A stretch of DNA of 64,000 nt. It comes from JBEKTY01 sp049515555. GTDB taxonomy: Bacteria; Planctomycetota; Planctomycetia; Pirellulales; Thermoguttaceae. Shown one piece after another: positions 45,179-54,411 of the stretch. The notes under the pieces are model-generated. The model did not search any database. It was given only the letters and a program-made list of their open reading frames with translations, and was not told the origin of the DNA. The position numbers and the translations under genes are program-made. How positions within the stretch are numbered: position 1 is the stretch's first letter; every line of letters begins with the position of its first letter. The stretch spans positions 56,719 to 120,718 of the forward strand of contig JBEKTY010000002.1 of assembly GCA_049515555.1 (NCBI GenBank), written 5' to 3'.

Positions 45179-45395
45179 CGGCGTGACGCTGAGCTGCGGG
45201 CACACAATCCGTTTTGCCGGGTTGGCGATTTCCACAAGTACAACAAGGAGTTGCGGGAAGTGATGAGTTGCCTTGCCTGGTCCGCCAGGCACGGCGCACC
45301 GCCACCGACCGCAGTGCCGCTCGACTGCGGGTACGGGAAGTGGCCCGCCGCGGCAAGGGCGTGGCTGAAGGAAAATGCCGAGACCTATCGCATCC
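45179..45395 (+). pseudogene. Coding-like remnant of unknown family
   Basis: In the frame of the GH5 gene, right after its stop, the sequence reads ELRAHNPFCRVGDFHKYNKE, then REVMSCLAWSARHGAPPPTA and GYGKWPAAARAWLKENAETY. It has protein-like composition but no start codon or family match, and ends where a DUF4838 fragment begins in another frame. It looks like one half of a deletion junction. Confidence 0.35.
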
Positions 45396-45404
45396 AGCGG
45401 TTAC

Positions 45405-45998
45405 ACGACCAATTTCACCCACTACCTGATGCCCCAGCCAAATCTCGACGTGCTCGCGCCGAACATCAAGTACTTCGCCGACCATTGCGTGACCGGATAC
45501 ATGGCACAGGGCAGCCACACCTGCATTAACGCCGAATTCTCGCACCTGCGGATGTGGGTCCTGGCCAAGGCACTTTGGAACCCGGAAGCGGACAACCAGG
45601 CCTTGGTGGCCGAGTTCTGCAACGGCTATTACGGGTCGGCCGGCCCCGCAATCCTGAAGTACATCGACGCGATTCACAAGCCGGTGCGGCAACAGGGCGG
45701 CCTATACGTCACTTGCTACAATGGATTCGATGCGCCGTGGCTGGCGCCGGACGTGCTTGTTGAGGCGGAGGGTCACTTGCGCGAGGCGGAGGCAGCCGTA
45801 GCCGGGAATGCCGCGCTGCTGGATCGGGTTCGCCTTGCGCACCTCCCCTTGCAGTACGTGCTCGCGGTTCGGCAACCCACCAGTCCGACCTGGAAGCGGA
45901 TCGAGCAGGAGTTCGGCAAGATCGACCGGGCCGCTTTTGCCAACCGCTTCGCCGGCACGATCGACCAGTTCTTCACGAAGACCGGAGTCGCCGCCTAG
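45405..45998 (+). pseudogene. C-terminal fragment of a DUF4838 protein (paralogue of 54412-56790)
   Basis: This fragment reads TNFTHYLMPQPNLDVLAPNI, MWVLAKALWNPEADNQALVA, AILKYIDAIHKPVR and APDVLVEAEGHLREAEAAVA. These align closely with the C-terminal third of the complete protein at 54412-56790 (TNFSHYLMPHPNLDVLVPNI; ILKYIDAIHKPVR). The first two thirds, including the signal peptide, are missing, so it is a truncated paralogue. Its final bases overlap the convergent six-hairpin gene. Confidence 0.7.
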
Positions 45999-47911
45999 AA
46001 AGAAGGAACCCGAAGAGAGTCTTTTTCCAGTAAGCCCTCCCGCGCCAGGACGGCCAGCAGGACGTAGTAGTTGTCTACCAGGAAGCCTTCGTAGCCCCAA
46101 GGCGTTCCGTCCCACGTCTTCCAGTCGTTGGTCATGCCGTTTGGGCCGAAACCTTGAAACTTGCCCTTCTCCATGGCGTCGAGCATGGGGAAGAGGATGC
46201 GGTCGGCCTCCTCGCGGCGGCCGAGGTCATAGAGAGCGGCCAGGGTGAAATAGGCGAAGCAGGCTGAAGCCCCGCCGTTCTGGTAAATCTGGAATCCGTC
46301 GGAGCCGTCTTCCTTTTGCCCCGCGCCCCAACGGTGCTGCAAGTCCACGTAGTCTTTTCTCGGGATCGGGATGAGATTGCCGGGCAGACCGAGGTCGAAG
46401 CGGTTGTAGCCCACGGCCTTCATCTTGGCCAACAAGCGATCCATGATGGCGTTGGCCTGGTCCCTGGGGACGAGCCCGTAATGGATGGCGATGCCGTTGA
46501 CCCAAAGGAAATAGTAGTCGTGAAGTTTGCCGTCGGCGCTCTTCCAGCCCGCCAGTACGCCGGTGGCCGGATTATAGAAGGTCTTGAAATAGGCGCCGCG
46601 GAGTTTGTCGGCGGCGGCGCGATAACGGGCTGCGTCCGCGGTCTTGTCGAGTTTCGCGGCCAAGCGTTCCATGCCGCCCAGCGCGCGGTAGGCCAGGGCG
46701 TTGGCGTAAGCGTCCTCGTGGCCAAAGCCGATGGCGTCCCACCAGTTCGATGGGCGGTACGTGAGGTGCGCCGGCCACGACCCGGAGTCGCCGCTCTCGA
46801 CGTATTCGATCAGGCCGTTGCCGTTGCGGTCCGCGGCCAGCATCTTCTCGGCCCACTGCCGGATGCCCGCATAGTTCTTCGCCAGCCAGACCTTGTCGCG
46901 GGTCCCGTCGAAGTAGTCCCCCGCGGAAATCAGGAGTGAAGGATAGGTGTCGGCGGCCGCCTCCCGGAACCAGGAGGGAGCGAAGTCCCCGTCAAAGGCC
47001 GTGTAATTGGGCATACCGTAGGCCGGTATGCCTTCCAGGATCCGATCCAGGCTCTGGCGCACCAGGTCCAGCGCGGCGAGACCCTCGGCCAGCGGCGGCG
47101 AGTACCGGGCGATGTCGGCGTACTCATAGTAACAGAATGCGGCGCTGTCGCTGCCGGCGTGATTGGCCAACAGCCGCAGACGCGGATTCAACTGCAGGAT
47201 ATTGAGCCAGTTGCGGCGGAAACCGTTGTAGCGGGCATCGCCGACCGCTGCCGCAACTTGCGGATGGACTTCGATGACGTCCCAGCAATACTCGACCTGC
47301 CGCCGCCCGCCGGTCGCCGGGGGAAAGGTGATTCGGACGAAGCCCGCGCCGACCCGGTTGGCATCGTACCCCAACGCCGCGTCTTTCCAATTCGCCGCGG
47401 TGATGCGAAACGTCCCTTGGTCGGGAAAGTGCAGAAGGGCCGGCAGCCGCACGCTGCCGTTGGCGTTGATGTGGCCCAAGAGAGTCGGGTGGGCCAGTCG
47501 CGGATCGAACTCCAGCACCAGCGGTTCGGGCGAATCATCGTCGCTCCAGCGGGACAGAAGCGCGAACGTCTTTTCGCCAAGTCGGAAGGTCCACCGGGCG
47601 GGGGCGGCGGACGAAAGTCCTGCGCGGCGATATTCCAGGGTCGCACCAGTTCGCACCGCGGCCGCGGGCCGCGGTGGCCCGACCGGCGGCCGAAGCGCGC
47701 TGCACCGAAATTGGCCCAGCCCCAGGCTATCAACCACAAGGCTCGTCAACTGCGGCCGCATGGTCGAAAACTCCGCTGCGAGATACTTGCTCTTGAAAGC
47801 GAAGGATGCCTTGCCTTCAACGATGCCCGCCTTCTGCTCGGCCGCCGGCAACCCCCGGGCCAGCAGCGAACTTGCCAAAAGCAGTGCAATGGAGAATGCT
47901 TTTACGTTCAT
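45995..47911 (-). CDS. Secreted six-hairpin glycosidase-like protein
   Basis: 638 residues from ATG 47911 (GGAG upstream; an ATG at 47923 is possible). The signal peptide is FSIALLLASSLLARGLPAA. A beta-sandwich (about 30-250; EKTFALLSRWSDDDSPEPLV) precedes an alpha/alpha toroid: DFAPSWFREAAADTYPSLLI, RNGNGLIEYVESGDSGSWPA, NWWDAIGFGHEDAYANALAY, YYFLWVNGIAIHYGLVPRDQ and GGASACFAYFTLAALYDLGR. The arrangement resembles GH63/GH78-like six-hairpin hydrolases. Acidic residues in GNGLIEYVESGDSG and GFGHEDAYAN are possible catalytic positions. Family number and substrate are not assignable by eye. It is divergent from the triple-propeller gene, with 282 bases between. Confidence 0.78.
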   Translation of the reverse strand: MNVKAFSIALLLASSLLARGLPAAEQKAGIVEGKASFAFKSKYLAAEFSTMRPQLTSLVVDSLGLGQFRCSALRPPVGPPRPAAAVRTGATLEYRRAGLSSAAPARWTFRLGEKTFALLSRWSDDDSPEPLVLEFDPRLAHPTLLGHINANGSVRLPALLHFPDQGTFRITAANWKDAALGYDANRVGAGFVRITFPPATGGRRQVEYCWDVIEVHPQVAAAVGDARYNGFRRNWLNILQLNPRLRLLANHAGSDSAAFCYYEYADIARYSPPLAEGLAALDLVRQSLDRILEGIPAYGMPNYTAFDGDFAPSWFREAAADTYPSLLISAGDYFDGTRDKVWLAKNYAGIRQWAEKMLAADRNGNGLIEYVESGDSGSWPAHLTYRPSNWWDAIGFGHEDAYANALAYRALGGMERLAAKLDKTADAARYRAAADKLRGAYFKTFYNPATGVLAGWKSADGKLHDYYFLWVNGIAIHYGLVPRDQANAIMDRLLAKMKAVGYNRFDLGLPGNLIPIPRKDYVDLQHRWGAGQKEDGSDGFQIYQNGGASACFAYFTLAALYDLGRREEADRILFPMLDAMEKGKFQGFGPNGMTNDWKTWDGTPWGYEGFLVDNYYVLLAVLAREGLLEKDSLRVPSF

Positions 47912-48193
47912 AGTCGACTCCATTATCGGCACCTGTCTGGTGATCTATGCCATGTTAGCTGGGAGCTTCGCAGAAGTACAGCTAGCCCGTTGATTTCCGG
48001 CCGAGAACCTGGTGCCATTTCTATTCGACATAAGTGTGATGCCCTTCAAAGGCGGACCAAGGGCCATCGATGGTTGACACGCGGATACGGTGCGAGCATA
48101 CTGTCGCTCAGCGCCCACCCTGATTGCCCGCCGTCAAGAACACTCCATCCTGGCCCGCCGTCCAATCCCACCCAAGACGGAGAATCGATAATA

Positions 48194-51100
48194 ATGCGTC
48201 ATCAACATCTGGCGTTGACATTGGCCGTAGTCGCCGCCAATTTCCTTCTCGCGACAGAGTGTGGCAGGGCACAGTCCTCTGCACCGCCCGCCGTGCGAAC
48301 TGCTCCCGGTGAGAAGCCTCTCGCCCTCGACTGGAGCAAAGGCCAGCCCAAGGAACTGTGGCGGAAGAAGGTTGGCTGGGGTTATTCCGCCGCCGTCGTC
48401 CAAGGCAACCATGTCTACACAATGGGCTACGGCTTCGCCACCGGTGGCCACGAAGACACCATTTTCTGTTTCGACGCGGAGACAGGCAAGACCGTCTGGT
48501 CGCAAAGGATCGGGATGCGGGCCTCCGGCGTTCTCATCGACCCGAAGAGAAACCAGATGCCGGTCTTCATCGGCCCGCGTTCCGCGCCCGTGTTGGACGG
48601 CGATTTTCTGTACGCCTTTTGCCAAGACGGCAAAGTCGTCTGCTTCAAGGCGACCACCGGCGAACAAGTGTGGCTGAAAGAACTAGACCGAGACCCGGCC
48701 ACCGCCAAGGCCACGTCGCGGCCCCGGTGGTGCTACGCCGGCACGCCGCTGGTATTGAACGACATGCTCGTTCTCTCGGCTGGGGCCGCCGGGCTTGCCT
48801 TGAACAAGAAGACCGGCGCTCTTGTATGGACCTCCGGACCGGAAACCGCCGGGCAGGCCTCACCCCTGCTCTTTCACCGCGACGGCAAACCGCGGCTGGC
48901 TGTTTTCTCCGCCGAGCAGTTCTGTACGCTCGATCCGGCAGACGGCAAGATCCTGTGGAAATCGGTTTGGCCGGCGACTACCTTTCCGATTGCGCCCGAT
49001 CCGGTGGTTATCGACGACAAAATCATGCTGTGCGGAGCCGATCGCCCGGGCACTGTGCTTGTCGCCCCTGGAACGGACAAGCCACTATGGGAGAACAAGG
49101 ATCTTGCCCCCCGTGCCGGCACGCCCATCTTTCACGAAGGTTATCTCTACGGTCCCAACCAGTCGGCACATGCGTTGGTCTCGATCGACGCCAAGGACGG
49201 TTCAACGAAGTGGACGCAGAAGCTGGATGCCTCCTCGCTCGTGCTCGTGGGTGAGCGGCTCATCGTCCAGTCCGTGACAGGCGAGTTGACCATCGTCGAG
49301 GCCTCGCCCGCGCGTTACCGGTCGCTGGGCAGCTTCAGAGCGTTGGATTCCGACGAGTGCTGGACAAAGCCTACGGTGGCGGGCAATCGCCTCTTCGTCC
49401 GCTCCTGGGAGGGCGAGCTTGCGGCGTTGGACCTGTCGACACTCGTGCCGGCGCCTGCCGCGGCCAAGGCCCCCGCACCCATGGTGCCGCCATTTCGGCC
49501 CGCCGCGGCAACGGATTGGTACCAGTGGCGCGGGCCGAACCACAACGGCATCTCGCCGGAAACCGGCCTGAATCTCGATTGGGACAAGACGCCGCCGAAG
49601 ATTCTTTTTCGGCGGCACATCGGCTACGGTTATCCTTCCGCGGCCGTCGCCGGGGACTGTCTGTACACGGCCGGTTGGTCCTGGCGCACGGGCAAGGACA
49701 CTTTCTATTGTCTCAACGCCAACACCGGTGACGTGGTGTGGACTCACACCTACGACGTGGACGCAGCGTGCTGGCTCGACGTGGGCCGCGGCAATATCCC
49801 GCAGTTCATGGGTCCCCGCGCCACGGTCGCCCTGGACGGCGATCGCCTGTATTGGCTCGCCGCCGACGGCCAGACTTTCTGTTTCGACGCCGCCAACGGC
49901 AAAATCCTCTGGTATCGCAATCTGAAGCAAGACAAGGAGGCCGAGTACAACCCGGAATGGTTCATCTCCGGGTCTCCGCTGGTGCTGGGTGACCGCCTCC
50001 TGCTGAATACCAAGACATCGGGGGTCGCCCTGGACAAGATGACCGGCAGGACCCTTTGGGCCAGCAAGGGGAAGGCGGGGCTGGCTTCGCCCGTGCCGTT
50101 CACTCAGGAGGGGAAATCGCGGGTCTTCTTTCGTTCTTCCTCTGCGGTCTTCTCGGTGGATCCGTCGGACGGCAAGGTTGTCTGGAGTTGCGGAGGTTGG
50201 CACGGGTACGATTCCACCGACCCCCTGCTCATCGGCGACAACGTCCTTATTTGCGGCTGCTACGGAAAACACTCGCGGCTGTTTCCCATGACACCAACCG
50301 TCGGCGGCGAGCCCCCGAAACCCATTTGGTCCAGCTCGAAGCTGCTCCCGCACGTTGCCACTCCGGTCCTTTACAAGGGTTACCTTTACAGTCCCGCTGG
50401 GTATTTGGGCGATTCGACGCTCGCCTGCGCCGATCCGAAGGACGGCAACATCAAGTGGAAAGAGGATGTGCGCGTCGAGGGTCTGCTCATTGTCGACGGC
50501 AAGATTATTGCGCAGGGGCCGAGTGGCACCGTTTACGTGGCCGACGCCACTCCCGAGGGATACAAACCGCACGGTTCGTACAAGGCGCTCACTTCCGAAG
50601 AGTGCTGGACCTCGCCGTCGCTCTCCGGCGGCCGGCTCTACGTCCGCTCCTGGGAAGGGGAGTTGGTCGGCCTTGACCTTCGGTGTGCGGGGAAGGCGCA
50701 GTCGGCAACGCCTGCTGCGGCGACTGCCGCGGGGGGAGCAGATTCATCGGTGACGACACCCTCGCAGTTGCCCTCGGCGGCGGAAGATCACAGGAAGCCC
50801 TCCACAGTTACGACCAATCCAACGGTACCAAGTTCACCGGCGCACGGGCCCTCCGAATCGAAAACGGTTCTGACGGCCGAAGATTGGCCCTGCTGGCGCG
50901 GCCCCCAGGGCGACAACAACTCCGCCTGGGTTCCGGAGACTCTGCCTACCCAAGCCAAGCCCCGCTGGAAAGCGGCCATGGCCGGCGCGGCCCACAGCGG
51001 CGTGGTCGTGTCCGGAGGCCGCGTCGTGGTCATGGACCATGAGAAGGACGCGCAAGACATCATCCGCTGCCTCAATGCGGAAACCGGCGAAGAAGTGTGG

Positions 51101-52063
51101 AAGCACGCCTACGACAACCGCGGCAAACCGATCAACTGGGGCTCCTGCCCACGGGCCACGCCCGCGATCTCGGGCGGGATCGTCTGTGCGCTCGGGGCGC
51201 GCGGGCGGCTCCATGCCCTTGATCTACAAACCGGGCATGTGCTGTGGCAGAAGGACTTGGCCAAGGATTTTCGGGCCGAAGTGCCCAGTTGGGGCTACTG
51301 CTCTTCACCCTTGGTGGCCGGCGACCGGCTGATTGTCAACCCCGGTTCGCCGCGCGATTCGTTGGTGGCCTTGGACCTCAAGACGGGCAAGACCGTGTGG
51401 AGTTCACCTGGCGCCGAAGCGAACTACGGCAGCTTGCTGCTGGCCAATGTCCCCGGGGCACCCTCGGGGGCACCCTTTGGGTCCCGGCAGATCATCGGTT
51501 ACGATCAGGAAGACGTTTTCGGGCGTTCGGCAGCCGATGGCCGCGTGATCTGGTCGAAGCCGCTTGGCAAGACACCCGGTTACTTGGTTCCCAGCCCGAT
51601 TGTACTGGGCGATCAACTCCTCCTGTGCGGGGGCAACGGAGCGCAGCTTCAGAAGTTGGGAGCCCAAGGCAAGCTGTCCGGAGTTTGGGACGGAAGGAAC
51701 AAACACTATAAGGTCGGCGATGCCACGCCCACATTGGCCGATGGTATGGCCCTGGCGGTCGTGGCGGACAAGGGCCTAACGGCGCTGGAACTGGGCAAGG
51801 GACTCAAGATCCTATGGGAGACGGGCGACGACGGCATGGAAAGCCAGTTCGCCAGCGTGATTGCGGGCAACGGCCGGGCACTGGTACTCGACTTCGCCGG
51901 AACGCTTCTCTTGTTCAACGCGAAGCCCGGCGGCGCCAAGCTGCTGGGCAAGCTCAAGATGTGCGACGAAACTTATGCCGCCCCGGCCCTGGCCCGCGGG
52001 CGGCTTTACGTCCGCGATGAGAAGGCCGTATACTGCTACGATTTGCCAAATTCGTCGCATTAA
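48194..52063 (+). CDS. Exported protein with three tandem PQQ-like propellers
   Basis: 1289 residues from ATG 48194; the signal peptide is LALTLAVVAANFLLATECG. Three complete propeller units follow, each opened by a Trp-rich entry. Unit 1 is at about 30-420 (LALDWSKGQPKELWRKKVGW; FDAETGKTVWSQRIGM). Unit 2 is at about 435-830 (WYQWRGPNHNGISPETGLNL; LNANTGDVVWTHTYDV; DKMTGRTLWASKGKAG). A Ser/Thr/Pro linker at about 840-895 leads to unit 3 at about 895-1289 (DWPCWRGPQGDNNSAWVPET; LNAETGEEVWKHAYDN; LDLKTGKTVWSSPGAE). Units 1 and 2 share the block YVRSWEGEL / FVRSWEGEL, which shows internal duplication; unit 3 is more divergent. It likely acts as a multivalent periplasmic binding scaffold or quinoprotein. 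No PQQ-binding residues are assigned. Confidence 0.86.
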   Translation: MRHQHLALTLAVVAANFLLATECGRAQSSAPPAVRTAPGEKPLALDWSKGQPKELWRKKVGWGYSAAVVQGNHVYTMGYGFATGGHEDTIFCFDAETGKTVWSQRIGMRASGVLIDPKRNQMPVFIGPRSAPVLDGDFLYAFCQDGKVVCFKATTGEQVWLKELDRDPATAKATSRPRWCYAGTPLVLNDMLVLSAGAAGLALNKKTGALVWTSGPETAGQASPLLFHRDGKPRLAVFSAEQFCTLDPADGKILWKSVWPATTFPIAPDPVVIDDKIMLCGADRPGTVLVAPGTDKPLWENKDLAPRAGTPIFHEGYLYGPNQSAHALVSIDAKDGSTKWTQKLDASSLVLVGERLIVQSVTGELTIVEASPARYRSLGSFRALDSDECWTKPTVAGNRLFVRSWEGELAALDLSTLVPAPAAAKAPAPMVPPFRPAAATDWYQWRGPNHNGISPETGLNLDWDKTPPKILFRRHIGYGYPSAAVAGDCLYTAGWSWRTGKDTFYCLNANTGDVVWTHTYDVDAACWLDVGRGNIPQFMGPRATVALDGDRLYWLAADGQTFCFDAANGKILWYRNLKQDKEAEYNPEWFISGSPLVLGDRLLLNTKTSGVALDKMTGRTLWASKGKAGLASPVPFTQEGKSRVFFRSSSAVFSVDPSDGKVVWSCGGWHGYDSTDPLLIGDNVLICGCYGKHSRLFPMTPTVGGEPPKPIWSSSKLLPHVATPVLYKGYLYSPAGYLGDSTLACADPKDGNIKWKEDVRVEGLLIVDGKIIAQGPSGTVYVADATPEGYKPHGSYKALTSEECWTSPSLSGGRLYVRSWEGELVGLDLRCAGKAQSATPAAATAAGGADSSVTTPSQLPSAAEDHRKPSTVTTNPTVPSSPAHGPSESKTVLTAEDWPCWRGPQGDNNSAWVPETLPTQAKPRWKAAMAGAAHSGVVVSGGRVVVMDHEKDAQDIIRCLNAETGEEVWKHAYDNRGKPINWGSCPRATPAISGGIVCALGARGRLHALDLQTGHVLWQKDLAKDFRAEVPSWGYCSSPLVAGDRLIVNPGSPRDSLVALDLKTGKTVWSSPGAEANYGSLLLANVPGAPSGAPFGSRQIIGYDQEDVFGRSAADGRVIWSKPLGKTPGYLVPSPIVLGDQLLLCGGNGAQLQKLGAQGKLSGVWDGRNKHYKVGDATPTLADGMALAVVADKGLTALELGKGLKILWETGDDGMESQFASVIAGNGRALVLDFAGTLLLFNAKPGGAKLLGKLKMCDETYAAPALARGRLYVRDEKAVYCYDLPNSSH

Positions 52064-52067
52064 GTGA

Positions 52068-52238
52068 GGACAAGCCCATCGTCCTCTTCATCATAACTGA
52101 CCAGCAGCGGGACGACGGTATGGACGGCCATGGCGGGCAAGCGAAGACGCCCAAGCCGTGAACTACGAGGTGTTGCTCGTGCAAGCCATGGACACGATCA
52201 AGGAGGACATGGAAATCGCGATTACTCCAAGCGAATGA
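52068..52238 (+). pseudogene. Sulfatase remnant (both ends of a deleted gene)
   Basis: Five bases after the propeller stop the frame reads EDKPIVLFIITDQQRDDG and then TPKP before a stop. That is the N-terminal block of sulfatases, where Asp-Gln-Gln-Arg follows the first strand. A second frame from about 52157 reads YEVLLVQAMDTIKEDMEIAI and ends at TGA 52238, as a C-terminal piece would. The catalytic Cys/Ser-x-Pro-x-Arg region is absent. Confidence 0.45.
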
Positions 52239-52856
52239 TACCGCGCTGGATGGCCGCCGTTGCCGCCTCGGTGCGGTCCGCAACCCCCAGCTTCTCCATC
52301 AAGTTGCTTATGTGGTTTCTCACCGTGTTCGCAGCAATCCTCAACTCCTTGGCGATCTCCTTGTTGCAGCGGCCCAGCACGATGAGCCGTAAAATGTCCA
52401 CCTCGCGGTCGGTTAATGGCGGTCTGGCCCCGCGAGCGGCCAGCTTGGCGCTGATGGCCTCGGGAAAGTAGGTCCCGCCCGAATGAATGGTTCGCACGGC
52501 GGCCAATAGCTCGGCGGGATCGCTGGACTTCGCAAGATAAGCCACCGCCCCCGCCGCCGTGGCGCGGAACACGTCTTCTTCGGTCTCGTAATTGGAAAAC
52601 AAGACGATGCGGGCCTCGGGACAATTCTTGCGGATTGCGCCTGTCGCCTCGATTGTCCGCTGATGCCCGGCAACCGCAGGTCCATCACCGTGACGTCGGG
52701 CCGGTGCTGGCGGAACAATTCGATCGCCTGCTCGCCGCTGCCGCACTGGCCTACGACTGTCATGTCGGGCTCCTGGTTAATGGCGGTCACCAGGCCAAGG
52801 CGCATGATGAAGTGGTCGTCCACCAGCAGCAAGCGGATCTTTGCCCGTTCCTTCAT
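52222..52856 (-). pseudogene. NarL/FixJ response regulator with internal frameshift
   Basis: The start (ATG 52856) overlaps the stop of the histidine kinase gene by four bases. The receiver domain opens normally (IRLLLVDDHFIMRLGLVTAI; HRPDVTVMDLRLPGISG with the phospho-acceptor Asp). It then breaks near 52654 and continues in another frame: IEATGAIRKNCPEARIVLFS, AAGAVAYLAKSSDPAELLAA. The LuxR helix-turn-helix is intact (PLTDREVDILRLIVLGRCNK; AANTVRNHISNLMEKLGVAD). Two extra bases between GISG and IEAT would explain the shift. If real, the regulator is inactive and the kinase is orphaned. If a sequencing error, the gene is a normal 210-residue transcription factor. Confidence 0.75.
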
Positions 52857-54187
52857 GGCGCGAGATCTCCCTTGAGCTTGACGACGACCACGATCTCCGT
52901 TCCGTGTCCCGCTGCGCTATGGATCGCGAAACACCCCTGGATCTTCTCGGCCCGCTCGCGCATCCCGAGCAAGCCGAAATGTCCTCCATCGGCAGCCGCC
53001 GTTTGTTCGACCTCGAAGCCGGCGCCGTCGTCGATGATCCGCAAAGTGACATCCTCTTGGTCAAACGACAGCTTGAGTTCCACGCGGGACGGCTTGCCGT
53101 GCTTCAAGGCGTTGGTGAGGGCTTCCTGCGCGATGCGGAGCAGGTTGGTCTCGACCCGGCCGGGCAGGCGGCGGGGCTCCCCTTCGACGACGGCCTCGAC
53201 GACGGTCGTCGATCCGACTTGGGCTTGCACCGCCACGGTCTTCAGCGCGGCGGTTAGGTCGCCGTCTTCCAAAAGGGAGGCCCGCAGGTCGGCGATCGAG
53301 CGGCGGGCCTCCGCGCGGCTGTATTCTAAAAGAGATCGGGCCACGCCGAGCACCTGCTGCGCGGATTGCGGCGAGTGGGGCAGGTTCTTGTCGACAGCGT
53401 GCAGATGGAACGAAAGCCCGCCAAGCGCCTGCTCCAGCGTATCGTGCAGTTCGCGGGCAATTCGCCCTCGCTCTTCGTACACGGCCTGGCGAGCCAGTTG
53501 CCGGCGAATGATTTGGGTCTGCACGGCCACGCGGTATCGGAGCACGACGACCCACGCCAGCGGGGCCACGGTGTTAACCAGTATGCCGGCGTCTTCGCCT
53601 TGGACGTACATGCCTTGCCCGGCCATTACCTGGGTGACGATTGCCTGAACGCGGACTCGCTGCGAGACCATTCGCTCGGCATCAAAGTGCATCAGGGAAG
53701 CGATTGGCCGCACAGGCAGTTGATACGGCTCGCCCGGCGAGGGTCGCTCGACGTGAAAATCGTCCACTAGCGAGAGTCGCAACGGTGCTGGCAGCGGGGC
53801 GTGCCCCAGCACTTTCAATTGCACTGGTCCGCCTTGCGAGCCTCGCACGGTGGGCGAGAATCGAAGGAAGGTCGTCACGCCTTCCACCTCCAAAAGCGTT
53901 CCCGGCGGCAGCCTCTTCGTGGAAGGCGGAGTGTTGTCGGGGTCAACGTAAATGCCCCCCGTCTCGTCTTGTACGTACAACAGGGAGGGGACCTTGAAGG
54001 TAATCACCCCGCGGATCCGCACCGGATAGCCGCGTCTGGCCTCCTCTGCGGTCAACTGCCGAATCGCCGCCACAGTGGTCAGCGTGGGCAAGTTGGCCGG
54101 AGAAGCCGTGGAAAGGCCGTCGCTGCTCTGGCTGAGCAACGGAAGCAGGAGGACGGCAAAGATGGAAGGACCGCACATGTCCCCCAT
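52853..54187 (-). CDS. NarX-type sensor histidine kinase (HisKA_3)
   Basis: 444 residues from ATG 54187; ATG 54178 is also possible. The signal/anchor is SIFAVLLLPLL. An extracytoplasmic OB-like domain (VRIRGVITFKVPSLLYVQDE; LEVEGVTTFLRFSPTVRGSQ) is followed by a second partial copy (VRVQAIVTQVMAGQGMYVQG). A short membrane segment (LAWVVVLRYRVAV) follows. The cytoplasmic part has the H-box RIARELHDTLEQAL (His248), the N-box LLRIAQEALTNALKHGK and G boxes DDGAGF and GLLGMRERA, ending GHGTEIVVVV. The second OB-like copy stops abruptly at DAGILVNT before the membrane segment, so the sensor may carry an internal deletion. It forms an operon with the response regulator. Confidence 0.85.
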   Translation of the reverse strand: MGDMCGPSIFAVLLLPLLSQSSDGLSTASPANLPTLTTVAAIRQLTAEEARRGYPVRIRGVITFKVPSLLYVQDETGGIYVDPDNTPPSTKRLPPGTLLEVEGVTTFLRFSPTVRGSQGGPVQLKVLGHAPLPAPLRLSLVDDFHVERPSPGEPYQLPVRPIASLMHFDAERMVSQRVRVQAIVTQVMAGQGMYVQGEDAGILVNTVAPLAWVVVLRYRVAVQTQIIRRQLARQAVYEERGRIARELHDTLEQALGGLSFHLHAVDKNLPHSPQSAQQVLGVARSLLEYSRAEARRSIADLRASLLEDGDLTAALKTVAVQAQVGSTTVVEAVVEGEPRRLPGRVETNLLRIAQEALTNALKHGKPSRVELKLSFDQEDVTLRIIDDGAGFEVEQTAAADGGHFGLLGMRERAEKIQGCFAIHSAAGHGTEIVVVVKLKGDLAP

Positions 54188-54411
54188 TATAACTGGGCCT
54201 CGCATTTGGCGACGAGCGGCCAGTCCCAAAATCGCCGGACTAGTACGAAAATACCATTTACTCATGCACCAACCCGTGCAAAATCAACTGTATAAAGCGA
54301 CGCGGGGTGTCGCCCAAGAGTCCCGCCTAGACGCCCCACCACCGTAGTTCCTACCCGATCGCTAGAATTCGATTCCACCCGATCGTTGGGACGAACAACA
54401 AGGACTTCGCC

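Noticed and set aside
47159..48193. Upstream extension of the triple-propeller frame
   Set aside because: It would run antisense through the six-hairpin glycosidase gene; the signal peptide begins at 48194.
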